This document shows positions 57,580 to 64,000 of a stretch of DNA of 64,000 nt, piece by piece. The position numbers were made by a program, and so were the translations under genes. The stretch covers positions 524,855-588,854 of the forward strand of contig NZ_WMBB01000003.1 in NCBI RefSeq assembly GCF_009708175.1. The letters are read 5' to 3'. The notes beneath the pieces were generated by a model. That model made no database searches and was not told the DNA's origin. It was given only the letters and a program-made list of their open reading frames with translations. The DNA comes from Nocardia aurantiaca. GTDB lineage: Bacteria > Actinomycetota > Actinomycetes > Mycobacteriales > Mycobacteriaceae. Each line of letters opens with the position of its first letter. Within the stretch, counting starts at the first letter, position 1.

Positions 57580-57684
57580 GCGAAAGCCTGTGATCCCCAT
57601 GCCTTCTCGGTCACAAGCCCGACCCCGACTCCGGCGAACCATCTCCCGAGGGCTTTCCAGGCCAGGCCCGCATGCCTGGAGGCC
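57580..57684 (+). repeat. Dispersed intergenic repeat family B, copy 2
   Basis: Shares CGAAAGCC, CCTTCTCGGTC, AGCCCGACCCCGACTC, TTTCCAGGCC and GCATGCCTGGA with the copy at 55229-55334, in the same order and orientation. It lies just before a long hairpin and the left recombinase-like site. Confidence 0.8.
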
Positions 57685-57687
57685 GGG

Positions 57688-57731
57688 GGTAGTGGTGCAA
57701 CTGCCCGGAATCCGGCGGTTGCACCACTACC
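57688..57731. repeat. Perfect 14-bp inverted repeat
   Basis: Arms GGTAGTGGTGCAAC (57688-57701) and GTTGCACCACTACC (57718-57731) around a 16-base loop that itself contains CCGGAATCCGG. The right arm overlaps the first half-site TACCACAGATAA. It could be a terminator for the hydrolase gene or an element end. Confidence 0.75.
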
Positions 57732-57825
57732 ACAGATAAGTCACCGAGTCGCGCCGCTGCGCGGACCACGTTTCCGCAGGTCGCACATCGAGCTACCACA
57801 GATAGTGCCGAAATTATCTGCGGTA
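57728..57825. other. Left recombinase-like site array
   Basis: A half-site TACCACAGATAA at 57728-57739, and 66 bases later an inverted pair TACCACAGATAG (57794-57805) and TTATCTGCGGTA (57814-57825) around eight bases. The same design with the same 66-base step occurs at 62788-62884, and the 54-base stretches between half-site and pair share blocks such as TGCGCGG and CGCAG. This looks like a tyrosine-recombinase core site with an accessory arm. The rest of 57529-57965 holds only repeat B, the hairpin and non-coding sequence. Confidence 0.6.
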
Positions 57826-57965
57826 ATGGCCTTATCGCCGGATTTCACGCGAATGTCCATGCGACCTGGAATCCTGTTGCGCTACAGCATATTTCGCTAC
57901 TAGCGCCGGATACCGAGCGGTTGCGCCACTATCCCCAGTCCGCGGGCGCGTTCGCGGCGCTGAGC

Positions 57966-58793
57966 ATGCGCACCGAAGTCCGGCCGGGCCCGCTGGACCG
58001 GTTGTCGCGGCGGCTGGCGCGCGCCGGGCAGCAGCCCGCCCACACCCGCCGCCCGCACAACGTTCACGGGTCGGGGCTGCGGTCGGTGGCGCGGATGCTG
58101 TGGGCGGCCCAGTCGCCACAGGCCAGTCAGGTCGCGTTGGCTACGGCGCTGGTGGAGTGCCTGACCGAGATCGGGCGCATGCTCGAAGCCAGCGACCGCG
58201 CGCACGCGGCGGCGGCGATGGCGTCCACGGCGCGGCGCGCGCTGACCGAGATCCATATGCGCGCCGAGGGTATCGACCCCACCCGCCCGTACCGGCGTGA
58301 GACCGGGTCGCCGGCGTGGGCGTGCGCGATGCGCGCGGCCGTCGTCGTCGATGGCGGCGATCGGGGCGAGAACGAGCGCGTCATCGCCGAGGCAGCCAAG
58401 CAGTGGGATATCCAGCGGCTCATGTCCAGGGTGCGGCCGGGCGGGGAGCGCTACGACGAGAAGGGCCGGATCCTAGGGCCGAGCGACGCGCGGCGGACCG
58501 CCGACGTCCAGGAGGCGCTGGACGCTGCGAGCGGACCACTGACTCCGTCGACGGGGCGGTCACGCCTGCGGGGTGTGGATCCGACGTTGTTCGGCAAGCC
58601 GAGGCGGCCAGGTGACTGGGCGGCGATGCGCGACGGCACCGAGGAACTACACACCTACTCCGCGAACCCGGACGATGCGGCGCCGAAACCCTCTGCAGGA
58701 CCGGGCCGTACGCCGGAGACCGAGCACCCTGAGTACCAGCCCTACCGGGCCTCCAAGCCGGACCGACGCCACGACCGCGATCACGGACGCTGA
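57966..58793 (+). CDS. Accessory-region protein, possible mobilisation/relaxase remnant
   Basis: A 275-residue frame from ATG 57966 (TTG 57921 is the most upstream start; a stop at 57900 precedes it). It opens VRPGPLDRLSRRLARAGQQPAH and has a helical, Ala/Arg-rich region (LRSVARMLWAAQSPQASQVALATALVECLTEIGRMLEASDRAHAAAAM), then a hydrophilic, Pro-rich tail ending RHDRDHGR. The helical part reminds me of C-terminal parts of actinobacterial relaxases, without nuclease motifs, so an N-terminally truncated mobilisation protein is one reading. No firm family assignment. Confidence 0.45.
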   Translation: MRTEVRPGPLDRLSRRLARAGQQPAHTRRPHNVHGSGLRSVARMLWAAQSPQASQVALATALVECLTEIGRMLEASDRAHAAAAMASTARRALTEIHMRAEGIDPTRPYRRETGSPAWACAMRAAVVVDGGDRGENERVIAEAAKQWDIQRLMSRVRPGGERYDEKGRILGPSDARRTADVQEALDAASGPLTPSTGRSRLRGVDPTLFGKPRRPGDWAAMRDGTEELHTYSANPDDAAPKPSAGPGRTPETEHPEYQPYRASKPDRRHDRDHGR

Positions 58794-58937
58794 CCACACC
58801 TCTGCGGCGATCACCAGGCTGCCGCGCCAGCTGTGCTGGCTTGCCCCCGAATGGATTTCAGCAGCGGGTGACCCACGCGACGACCCCAATCCGGTGTTCG
58901 GCGTGGCGACCGGAGTTGGTCTTCCAGGTCTCGTAGG

Positions 58938-60098
58938 TCAGCTTGGCAGGCCCTCAATGTAGTTGGGGTTACGGATGATCGGGATCTCTGACGGGCCTGT
59001 CCACCTATTCGACGGACGGGGCGCGTCCCGTTGTTCGAGAAGCCGTCGGGTTCCGCGGTAGAGGTCATGGACGGTTACGACCGGCTGGTCTGGTGGCGCG
59101 CCGTCACGCAAAGTGTCGATGATCGCGCTTGTAAAGGCTGTGTACCGCGCACCCGCTGGGGCCAACGCGGCGGAGTTGCGCGAGGTTGCACTCAGCACGT
59201 ATGTGGAGGGGATATCGGTCATGCCATCCAAGGGCCCCATGGCCTCTGCAGCTCGTCCAGAGAAACAACAGTCCAGAATTACGGTGGCGCGGATCGATGG
59301 GCTCCCCGACAGCAAATCGCGGACCACGGAGTAGGCGGCACCGGAGTGAGGGAATCTAACACTGGTATCTGGGGTGGCCAGGTGCAGTTCGCCTGTCCGC
59401 GACAGGACTCCATGACCGCAGTAGTAGAGGAGCAGTGTGTCCGTAGTTTGGTCTGCTGCATCTTGGATGGCTGCCAGCAGTTGATTCGTCGTCGGATTCA
59501 ATAGAGGCTCGGTCCGTCCAAACACTCCGCCGACTTCCAAGAGACCCGCAAGATCGAACATGCTGGGCCCTGCGGCGGGCAACGACGGCAGGTCGGGGTC
59601 TGCGGTGAAGGAGTCGCAGGCCAGCAGGATAGCCCGAGAATTTGCAGGGTTTGGGAACACCGCTGAACCGTGAGCCAGCGGGGCCTTAGCGAGTTCCTGC
59701 GCGACGCGGGACCTCGACCCGCCGCCGATACCACTATCAACCGGCACTGATACCGTCGTCGGTAGCTCGAGCATGTACCGGCGGGTGGCTGGTCGCCACA
59801 GGGTATCCAGTTCATCCAAAAGCGCCTCTTCGTCGGCCCGGCGGTGTCGATTCCGGTCGTTGAGGAACTTGACCAACTCGAAAAGCAGGTCACCGTTGGT
59901 AGGCAGCTTGCTGCCGGTGAGCAGCGCGTGAATTGTCGTATGACTGCACTGAACTTCACCCCGGGAAGCTGCGACTATCCCCGCAGCGATCACGCGGGTG
60001 GCAGGCTTCCCCGCTTGCTGATGCAAGGTGTGAAGGAACAGCACGAGCTCCCGATGGGGGCCGTCAGGAAGGTTCGGAAAGCGTAGCGGCCGGGGCAT
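58938..60098 (-). CDS. Caspase-family (C14) protease with HTH-like N-terminal domain
   Basis: A 386-residue protein. Residues about 13-100 resemble the HTH-like N-terminus common in actinobacterial regulators and effectors (HRELVLFLHTLHQQAGKPATRVIAAGI, SHTTIHALLTGSKLPT). Residues 154-300 form a caspase-like domain: SRAILLACDSF, YYCGHG with His229, and ILDCCFSG with Cys278, the expected His-Cys dyad. The tail ends in FTSAIIDTLRDG, VTVHDLYRGTRRLL and IPIIRNPNY. Such proteases are often suicide effectors in conflict systems. ATG 60098 is chosen by the N-terminal pattern; no strong ribosome-binding site is seen. Codon GC appears lower than in the core genes. Confidence 0.85.
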   Translation of the reverse strand: MPRPLRFPNLPDGPHRELVLFLHTLHQQAGKPATRVIAAGIVAASRGEVQCSHTTIHALLTGSKLPTNGDLLFELVKFLNDRNRHRRADEEALLDELDTLWRPATRRYMLELPTTVSVPVDSGIGGGSRSRVAQELAKAPLAHGSAVFPNPANSRAILLACDSFTADPDLPSLPAAGPSMFDLAGLLEVGGVFGRTEPLLNPTTNQLLAAIQDAADQTTDTLLLYYCGHGVLSRTGELHLATPDTSVRFPHSGAAYSVVRDLLSGSPSIRATVILDCCFSGRAAEAMGPLDGMTDIPSTYVLSATSRNSAALAPAGARYTAFTSAIIDTLRDGAPPDQPVVTVHDLYRGTRRLLEQRDAPRPSNRWTGPSEIPIIRNPNYIEGLPS

Positions 60099-60110
60099 TC
60101 GCCGATCCCA

Positions 60111-60147
60111 TTCGAACGTTGGAAACCGTTGTAAACCAACGTTAGAA
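60111..60147. promoter_or_regulatory. 37-bp inverted repeat in the divergent caspase/membrane-protein promoter
   Basis: Arms TTCGAACGTTGG (60111-60122) and CCAACGTTAGAA (60136-60147) pair at 11 of 12 positions around a 13-base centre. It starts 13 bases before the caspase gene and ends 30 bases before the membrane-protein gene, a natural place for an operator controlling both. Confidence 0.75.
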
Positions 60148-60176
60148 CCATTGATGCTCAATCCGACGATGTGTGC

Positions 60177-60599
60177 ATGGCACTCAATGACCTCGACAAA
60201 GACCCTTCGCCACGCGCAAACTCCAGCGTGTTGGACCTCGCTGCTCTCTCCGTTATTGCTGCAACCGTCGTTGTCCTGGTCGTCGCCGGAGCAGCGAATG
60301 CCGCCGTACTGACCGCCGCAGGCGGGCTGATCGCCACCTGCTTCCGGGTCTGGCGTGCTGGGCTGTTTCCGCATGATTCCGGTGGGCCGAAGGCGGGCTT
60401 TGAGGGAAGGTCGTTAAAGGACCATTTGACGACATCAACGGACAGGCGACCGCCCTCATGGTTGCCCCTGGTCGGGCACTCGGCGCACGGCCGGGGAGCA
60501 GAATGGTCGATATGGACCGGCAGCCGGACCTCGGCCGTAGAGGGACCACTGTCAGCAGGCCGGCGAATCGCGAAGCTCCCCGAGTCGTCTCGCCTCTGA
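60177..60599 (+). CDS. Small membrane protein divergent from the caspase gene
   Basis: A 140-residue frame from ATG 60177 (GTG 60171 in the same frame). After a charged head (ALNDLDKDPSPRANSS) comes one long or two short membrane helices (VLDLAALSVIAATVVVLVVAG, AANAAVLTAAGGLIATCF), then a basic stretch and a hydrophilic tail rich in Ser, Gly and Arg. The membrane part looks truly coding; the tail after about residue 65 is less certain and may have been extended by frame drift. No ribosome-binding site is clear. Partnership with the caspase is suggested only by divergent placement around a shared palindrome. Confidence 0.5.
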   Translation: MALNDLDKDPSPRANSSVLDLAALSVIAATVVVLVVAGAANAAVLTAAGGLIATCFRVWRAGLFPHDSGGPKAGFEGRSLKDHLTTSTDRRPPSWLPLVGHSAHGRGAEWSIWTGSRTSAVEGPLSAGRRIAKLPESSRL

Positions 60600-60764
60600 G
60601 TAGTCGAAGTCTGCGGCCTGCGAGCCGGCAGGAGGTTGACAAAGCCAGGCTGGGTTCGATCCAGATGCCGATGACCTGTTGCTGGATGAGCCGGCGCGGT
60701 CCGCGCAGACGACGCTGATCCCAATCCCCGGTCACGATGGGGTGTTTCCGCTATGACGATGCTG

Positions 60765-61367
60765 CTAAGCCGGTCGGCGGCGCGCCGTAGCGAGCCGTTT
60801 CGCCGCTTCGACGATAAATCGTCGGCGTGCCGCACGCTCTTGCTGGTCATCCGGTCCGGTTCCGGTGATCATCTCGGCGAGCTGTGGCACGGTCTGCCAC
60901 CAGGCGGCGAGGGCGATGAGCGCGAAGACGAGGTGCGCGGGTTCTATGCAGTCATCGAGGATGCCGTCGCGCTGGGCGGCGGCGAACTGTGCGACCTTCT
61001 CGCGGTAGTGCGTCGTGCGCGCCGCCGCATCAGCAGGGGGGCCGCCCTGCAGGCCTTCCCACTGCAGCAGGCGGCTCAGTTCGGGGTGGGCGGCGTGGTA
61101 GTCGTAGGTCGTTCCGGCGAACTCCCCGATGTCGCCGAGACCGACTCCCGCGAGATTGACGGCGGCGGCGAGCCGTTCCAGCTCGGTGGACAGGACGAGG
61201 TCCCACAGGGCCTTCTTGTCTCCGAAGTAGCTGTAGAGCCGTTCCTTGTTCACCCCGGCCCGGGCTGCGATCGCATTGACCGTCGTTCCGTCGAACCCTC
61301 GGGCGGCGAATTCGACTAGTGCGGCATCGCGAAGTCGCCGCCGCGTTCCATCCGTGTCCCACGCCAT
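60765..61367 (-). CDS. TetR family transcriptional regulator
   Basis: A 200-residue repressor with a normal N-terminal HTH: RRRLRDAALVEFAARGFDGTTVNAIAARAGVNKERLYSYFGDKKALWDLVL. The ligand-binding half has YDYHAAHPELSRLLQWEGLQ and FALIALAAWWQTVPQLAEM, typical of TetR_C domains. It is divergent from an SDR gene with a palindrome between, so it most likely represses that gene and itself. The 165 bases upstream of its end (60600-60764) hold nothing recognised. Confidence 0.93.
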   Translation of the reverse strand: MAWDTDGTRRRLRDAALVEFAARGFDGTTVNAIAARAGVNKERLYSYFGDKKALWDLVLSTELERLAAAVNLAGVGLGDIGEFAGTTYDYHAAHPELSRLLQWEGLQGGPPADAAARTTHYREKVAQFAAAQRDGILDDCIEPAHLVFALIALAAWWQTVPQLAEMITGTGPDDQQERAARRRFIVEAAKRLATARRRPA

Positions 61368-61420
61368 CGTACAAGGATACCAACGCCCCGGTTGGAGATG
61401 GAGGGGAAGCGGAGTACGGT

Positions 61421-61438
61421 TCCAACCGCAACGTTGGA
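61421..61438. promoter_or_regulatory. Likely TetR operator before the SDR gene
   Basis: Inverted repeat TCCAAC, six bases, GTTGGA, in the 86-base gap between the divergent TetR and SDR genes, 15 bases before the SDR start codon. A further GGTTGGAG half-site lies at 61390-61397. Confidence 0.65.
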
Positions 61439-61453
61439 GTTGAAAGGAGCATC

Positions 61454-62212
61454 ATGACCGACATTGTCCGTCTTCCCACACAGATCCGCCCGCCGGCGCC
61501 CGGATTGGTCGCGCTGGTGAGCGGAGGAAACAGCGGCATCGGATTCGACACGGCACGACAGCTGCTCGACCGTGGCCTCACAGTCTGGATCGGGGCACGC
61601 GACATTGACAAGGGGCGGCGGGCAGCGACCGAGCTCGGCCCCACCGCGCACGTCGTGCATCTGGACGTCACCGCCCCGTCATCGGTCGCCGCGGCAGTAA
61701 GTCGGGTCGGCGACCTGGACATTCTGGTCAACAACGCGGGAGTGAACCCCGGCGGCGCAGACATCACCGGCACCACACTCGATCAGTTGCGGATCGCCTA
61801 CGAGACCAACGTCTTCGGGCTCATCGCCGTCACCCAGGCCTTCCTTCCGGCGCTGCGCCGCTCGGCGCACCCTCGTATCGTCAACGTCTCCAGCGGCACC
61901 GGGTCGCTCACCTGGAACAGCGGCCCGAATCCGCAGTTCGACTGGGAACGCGTGCGGGGCGGCGGCCTCGCTTATCGCAGCTCGAAGACCGCCGTGAATG
62001 CCGTCACACTTCTGACGGCCCAGACACTCGGCGACAACGTCAAGGTCAACGCCCTCGCACCCGGCCTCCGTCTCACCAACCTCATCGCCGGCATGACCGT
62101 CGGCGGAGACCCCGCCGAAGCCGCCACAGGAGCCGTCCGTCTCGCGCTCCTGCCCGACGACGGCCCCACCGGCGCCCTATGGTCCTGGGACGGGACACGC
62201 GTTCCGTGGTAA
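61454..62212 (+). CDS. Short-chain dehydrogenase/reductase
   Basis: A 252-residue SDR: ALVSGGNSGIGFDTARQL (cofactor loop), NNAG in ILVNNAGVNPGG, catalytic Ser in VNVSSGTGSL, YxxxK as YRSSKTAVN, and a C-terminal PDDGPTGALWSWDG typical of Gram-negative-type carbonyl reductases. ARD in WIGARDIDKG suggests NADP use. ATG 61454 has AAAGGAG upstream. Controlled probably by the divergent TetR. Substrate unknown. Confidence 0.93.
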   Translation: MTDIVRLPTQIRPPAPGLVALVSGGNSGIGFDTARQLLDRGLTVWIGARDIDKGRRAATELGPTAHVVHLDVTAPSSVAAAVSRVGDLDILVNNAGVNPGGADITGTTLDQLRIAYETNVFGLIAVTQAFLPALRRSAHPRIVNVSSGTGSLTWNSGPNPQFDWERVRGGGLAYRSSKTAVNAVTLLTAQTLGDNVKVNALAPGLRLTNLIAGMTVGGDPAEAATGAVRLALLPDDGPTGALWSWDGTRVPW

Positions 62213-62407
62213 TGAAGAGCAGCCCGGTCCCAGGCCACGGAAACCGGCTCTTCACAGACCAGGGCGTAGTCATGGCCTGAAGCCGCCGGTCTCGAGCAGG
62301 GACCTGGCGCTGTAGTCGATGGTGTTGCGGAATCCGAGCGCGGAGCCGGGGAGGTGTTGGGGTCCCGGTAGCAATCGCCGAAAAACAACGGATGGAAACG
62401 CTGCAGC

Positions 62408-62767
62408 TCAGCGTCGGCGGTCGGATCCCGGGCCGAGCAGCGCGGTGAGATCGCGCATCGCCTGCGGCGATGGTTTGAAGTAGCGGCGCAGGTTCTCGGC
62501 AAGTATGACCGCAGCTTGGCCCCACAGCGATTTCAGCGCCGCGCCGATCTCGGCGTCGGTGACCGAGTCCAGGGCGCGCGAGCGGCCGATCAGCCCGTCG
62601 GGGCCGGGCCCCGGGCCGGGCCCGTCGAGGGCATCGACGGTCTTGACGATCGCGATGCCGTAGGCGCGGCGGGTGTTGGGCGATCCGATGGTGTCCAGGA
62701 ACGCCTCGGCGGCAGTCCGCAGGGTCCGCGCCGGCGGAGTGCGCAGCCGGGTCACCTTCGCAGCCAT
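62408..62767 (-). pseudogene. Tyrosine recombinase reduced to its N- and C-terminal ends
   Basis: A 119-residue frame. The first 87 residues match the core-binding domain of actinobacterial phage-type integrases (TLRTAAEAFLDTIGSPNTRRAYGIAIVKTV, DAEIGAALKSLWGQAAV). It then jumps to ENLRRYFKPSPQAMRDLTALL, which looks like the end of such enzymes, with Tyr96 at the place of the nucleophile. The Arg, His-x-x-Arg and His of the catalytic domain are gone, consistent with an in-frame internal deletion of about 200 codons. ATG 62767 has AGGAGAAG upstream. The gap after it (62213-62407) holds no intact gene. Confidence 0.65.
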
Positions 62768-62787
62768 CGCCCCCGCTTCTCCTGGCT

Positions 62788-62884
62788 TGCCCCGGATAAC
62801 GGGGCCGGTTCATGTTGCGCGGCAGCGTGATCGCCGCAGCACGACTCCGATGTTACCCCGGATAACAGACCATTATCTGGGGCA
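62788..62884. other. Right recombinase-like site array
   Basis: Half-site TGCCCCGGATAA at 62788-62799, then 66 bases on an inverted pair TACCCCGGATAA (62854-62865) and TTATCTGGGGCA (62873-62884) around a seven-base spacer, CAGACCA. Two 12-bp arms around seven bases is the standard layout of a tyrosine-recombinase crossover site. It lies directly upstream of the integrase remnant and parallels 57728-57825. Confidence 0.65.
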
Positions 62885-62989
62885 GCGAATACGCTCTGAC
62901 ATGTCTGCCGAGCACGCGGTATGCGGCATGAGCGGATGCTTGCGAGCCAATCGCAGCGCCACCCGGAATGCTGTTACAAGAGATGGCCG

Positions 62990-63583
62990 TCAGTAAAAGA
63001 ACCAGACGAGTCCCCGACGCTCTCGCAGGCACTCATGTGCCCACTCCGACAGCTCGGTGACGGTCTCGAGCACGTCAGAATCAACATCCGCTGACAGGGC
63101 TGGTTCCAGCTCGTCCCGCAGTTCGGCCATAACCTCGAGGTCGATACAGCCAGCAATCGGGTATGGAAACGCACCGGGCAGCGGCAAGTCGTCTCCAGCC
63201 ACGAAGTACTCACTCGGCTCGCAATACACACCCACCGAGTTGAGCGCTTCCTCGACTTCACCGAGCCACTCGGAACTCATCTCGTATTCGTTGTCCAACG
63301 ACTTGCCGTAGTGCTCACACATCTCTTTGAAGACGTAGATGTAGATCGCGGCATCATCGGAAGGATTGGGCACGCCATCCAAGTAGTCGGGCTCCAGGAT
63401 CATCTTCGTCAGCGCTTGCCGGGCGGGAACCGACTCTCCCCATCCTGCGGCTCCAGCTTCCAGACGATCGAGCCCACCTTCCAGCTGAGTCAGCAACTGC
63501 TCCAGCAACTCACGGTCGCCGCTACCAACCATCTGACGAAGCGCCTCTACATCGACGCTATAGGCCTGCATATCGGCACCCAC
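62990..63583 (-). CDS. Hypothetical acidic protein (DUF7691-like)
   Basis: A 197-residue acidic protein without membrane segments: AYSVDVEALRQMVGSGDRELLEQLL, AIYIYVFKEMCEHYGKSLDNE, CEPSEYFVAGDDLPLPGAFPYPIAGCID and a C-terminal LRERRGLVWFFY. This resembles an uncharacterised actinobacterial family that I recall as DUF7691, often in accessory regions near immunity or toxin genes; the label is from memory. Start GTG 63583, or ATG 63571 in the same frame. Lower GC than the core genes. Confidence 0.65.
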   Translation of the reverse strand: MGADMQAYSVDVEALRQMVGSGDRELLEQLLTQLEGGLDRLEAGAAGWGESVPARQALTKMILEPDYLDGVPNPSDDAAIYIYVFKEMCEHYGKSLDNEYEMSSEWLGEVEEALNSVGVYCEPSEYFVAGDDLPLPGAFPYPIAGCIDLEVMAELRDELEPALSADVDSDVLETVTELSEWAHECLRERRGLVWFFY

Positions 63584-63952
63584 GGGTTACCCATCCCTTC
63601 AACCACCGGGCCAGACCGTAACACCCGTCTCCGACACGTCCTGTAAGGACGCAGCTTCCGAACCCCTCAGTGGCCCTTCATGTTCAGACTCGGGTGTGCG
63701 CGAACCCGGCATCGATTCACTGGGCCATGTCGGGACACGTGCACACACCGGTGTCAGATATACGAAAATCGGCTAGTTAGCCTCGATCTTTCGCCGGGCC
63801 TTCGGCCCGGCGTGATCGGTTTCGGATTGGTTTCCGGTCGTCGATCGGCGACCGGTGGGCAACGCGGGATGGCCCGGTCAGCGGGTGGCTGCCGGGTTCC
63901 ACGGGCCCGGAGGGAAAGTCCTTTCGGTGGTTGTAGGGATGGTTTGGGCTGG
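63584..63952. other. Intergenic region at the right end
   Basis: About 370 bases with no open gene recognised. It contains an AT-richer segment near 63745-63785 (GTCAGATATACGAAAATCGG) and a hairpin terminator. Confidence 0.4.
63792..63812. terminator. Hairpin terminator
   Basis: Perfect 9-bp stem CGCCGGGCC / GGCCCGGCG with a TTC loop, likely ending the minus-strand gene that enters the window from the right. Confidence 0.7.
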
Positions 63953-64000
63953 TCAGCCGGGTTGCAGGCGGTCCAGGGTGGTCAGCAGCAGGCCGGTGCC
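63953..64000 (-). CDS. C-terminal end of a gene cut by the window edge
   Basis: Only the last 15 codons and the TGA (63953-63955) are inside the window; the encoded end reads TGLLLTTLDRLQPG. The terminator 140 bases beyond supports a real gene end. Too short to identify. Confidence 0.35.
   Translation of the reverse strand, partial: GTGLLLTTLDRLQPG

Noticed and set aside
60650..60664. tRNA T-arm-like CTGG-GTTCGAT-CCAG
   Set aside because: No D-arm, anticodon arm or acceptor stem could be found around it, so it is not a tRNA and only a weak candidate for an attachment-site fragment.
62213..62407. Possible transposase end (ALGFRNTIDYSARSLLETGG on the minus strand)
   Set aside because: The resemblance to IS3-type endings is confined to a few residues and the frame is not supported upstream.

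Overview
The window is high-GC actinobacterial chromosome, most likely from a Nocardia or Nocardia-like member of the Mycobacteriales. Several genes point that way: a fused 2-oxoglutarate decarboxylase/dehydrogenase (kgd), paired transmembrane Ser/Thr kinases, paired fadE acyl-CoA dehydrogenases, a gene set resembling the mycobacterial mymA locus, a PtpB-like phosphatase, and much lipid/CoA chemistry with TetR, PadR, LysR and AraC regulators. GTG starts are common. Species assignment is inference.

Region 1 (0.1-15 kb): two paralogous membrane Ser/Thr kinases in tandem, an nfo-type endonuclease IV, a CoA-transferase/HMG-CoA-lyase-like pair overlapping by 4 bases, small envelope proteins, two adjacent acyl-CoA dehydrogenases probably acting as partners, a secreted protein and a DEAD-box RNA helicase. 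Region 2 (15-30 kb): a nitrilase-superfamily amidohydrolase, a phosphoribosyltransferase, an alpha/beta hydrolase, a very large nuclease-helicase fusion with degraded catalytic motifs, a PLP fold-III enzyme, a PtpB-like phosphatase, a shortened AMP-binding protein, an enoyl-CoA hydratase homologue, a glutathionyl-hydroquinone-reductase-type protein and an AraC/VOC operon. Region 3 (30-40.2 kb): an EcsC-like protein with an ABC ATPase and permease, then a six-gene leftward mymA-like set (hydrolase, [2Fe-2S] reductase, Baeyer-Villiger-type monooxygenase, SDR, HSL-type esterase, FadD) headed by two near-identical 25-bp palindromes.

Region 4 (40.6-57.5 kb): a single-chain double ABC exporter, kgd with a strong terminator, a 42-codon gene with its own terminator, a PadR/MFS pair behind a 34-bp palindrome, a membrane-anchored sulfite-oxidase-fold protein, a divergent MFS/LysR pair, a VOC protein, a CGNR zinc-finger regulator and an Asp-nucleophile alpha/beta hydrolase. 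Region 5 (57.6-64 kb) is accessory DNA. It holds a mobilisation-like remnant, a caspase-fold protease with an HTH-like N-terminus, a divergent small membrane protein, a TetR/SDR pair and an integrase reduced to its two ends. It is bracketed by two related inverted-arm sites with identical internal spacing, which look like tyrosine-recombinase sites.

Two dispersed intergenic repeat families are visible. Family A has four copies, each lying immediately upstream of a gene and pointing at it. Family B has two copies. No rRNA, tRNA, CRISPR array or intact transposase was found.
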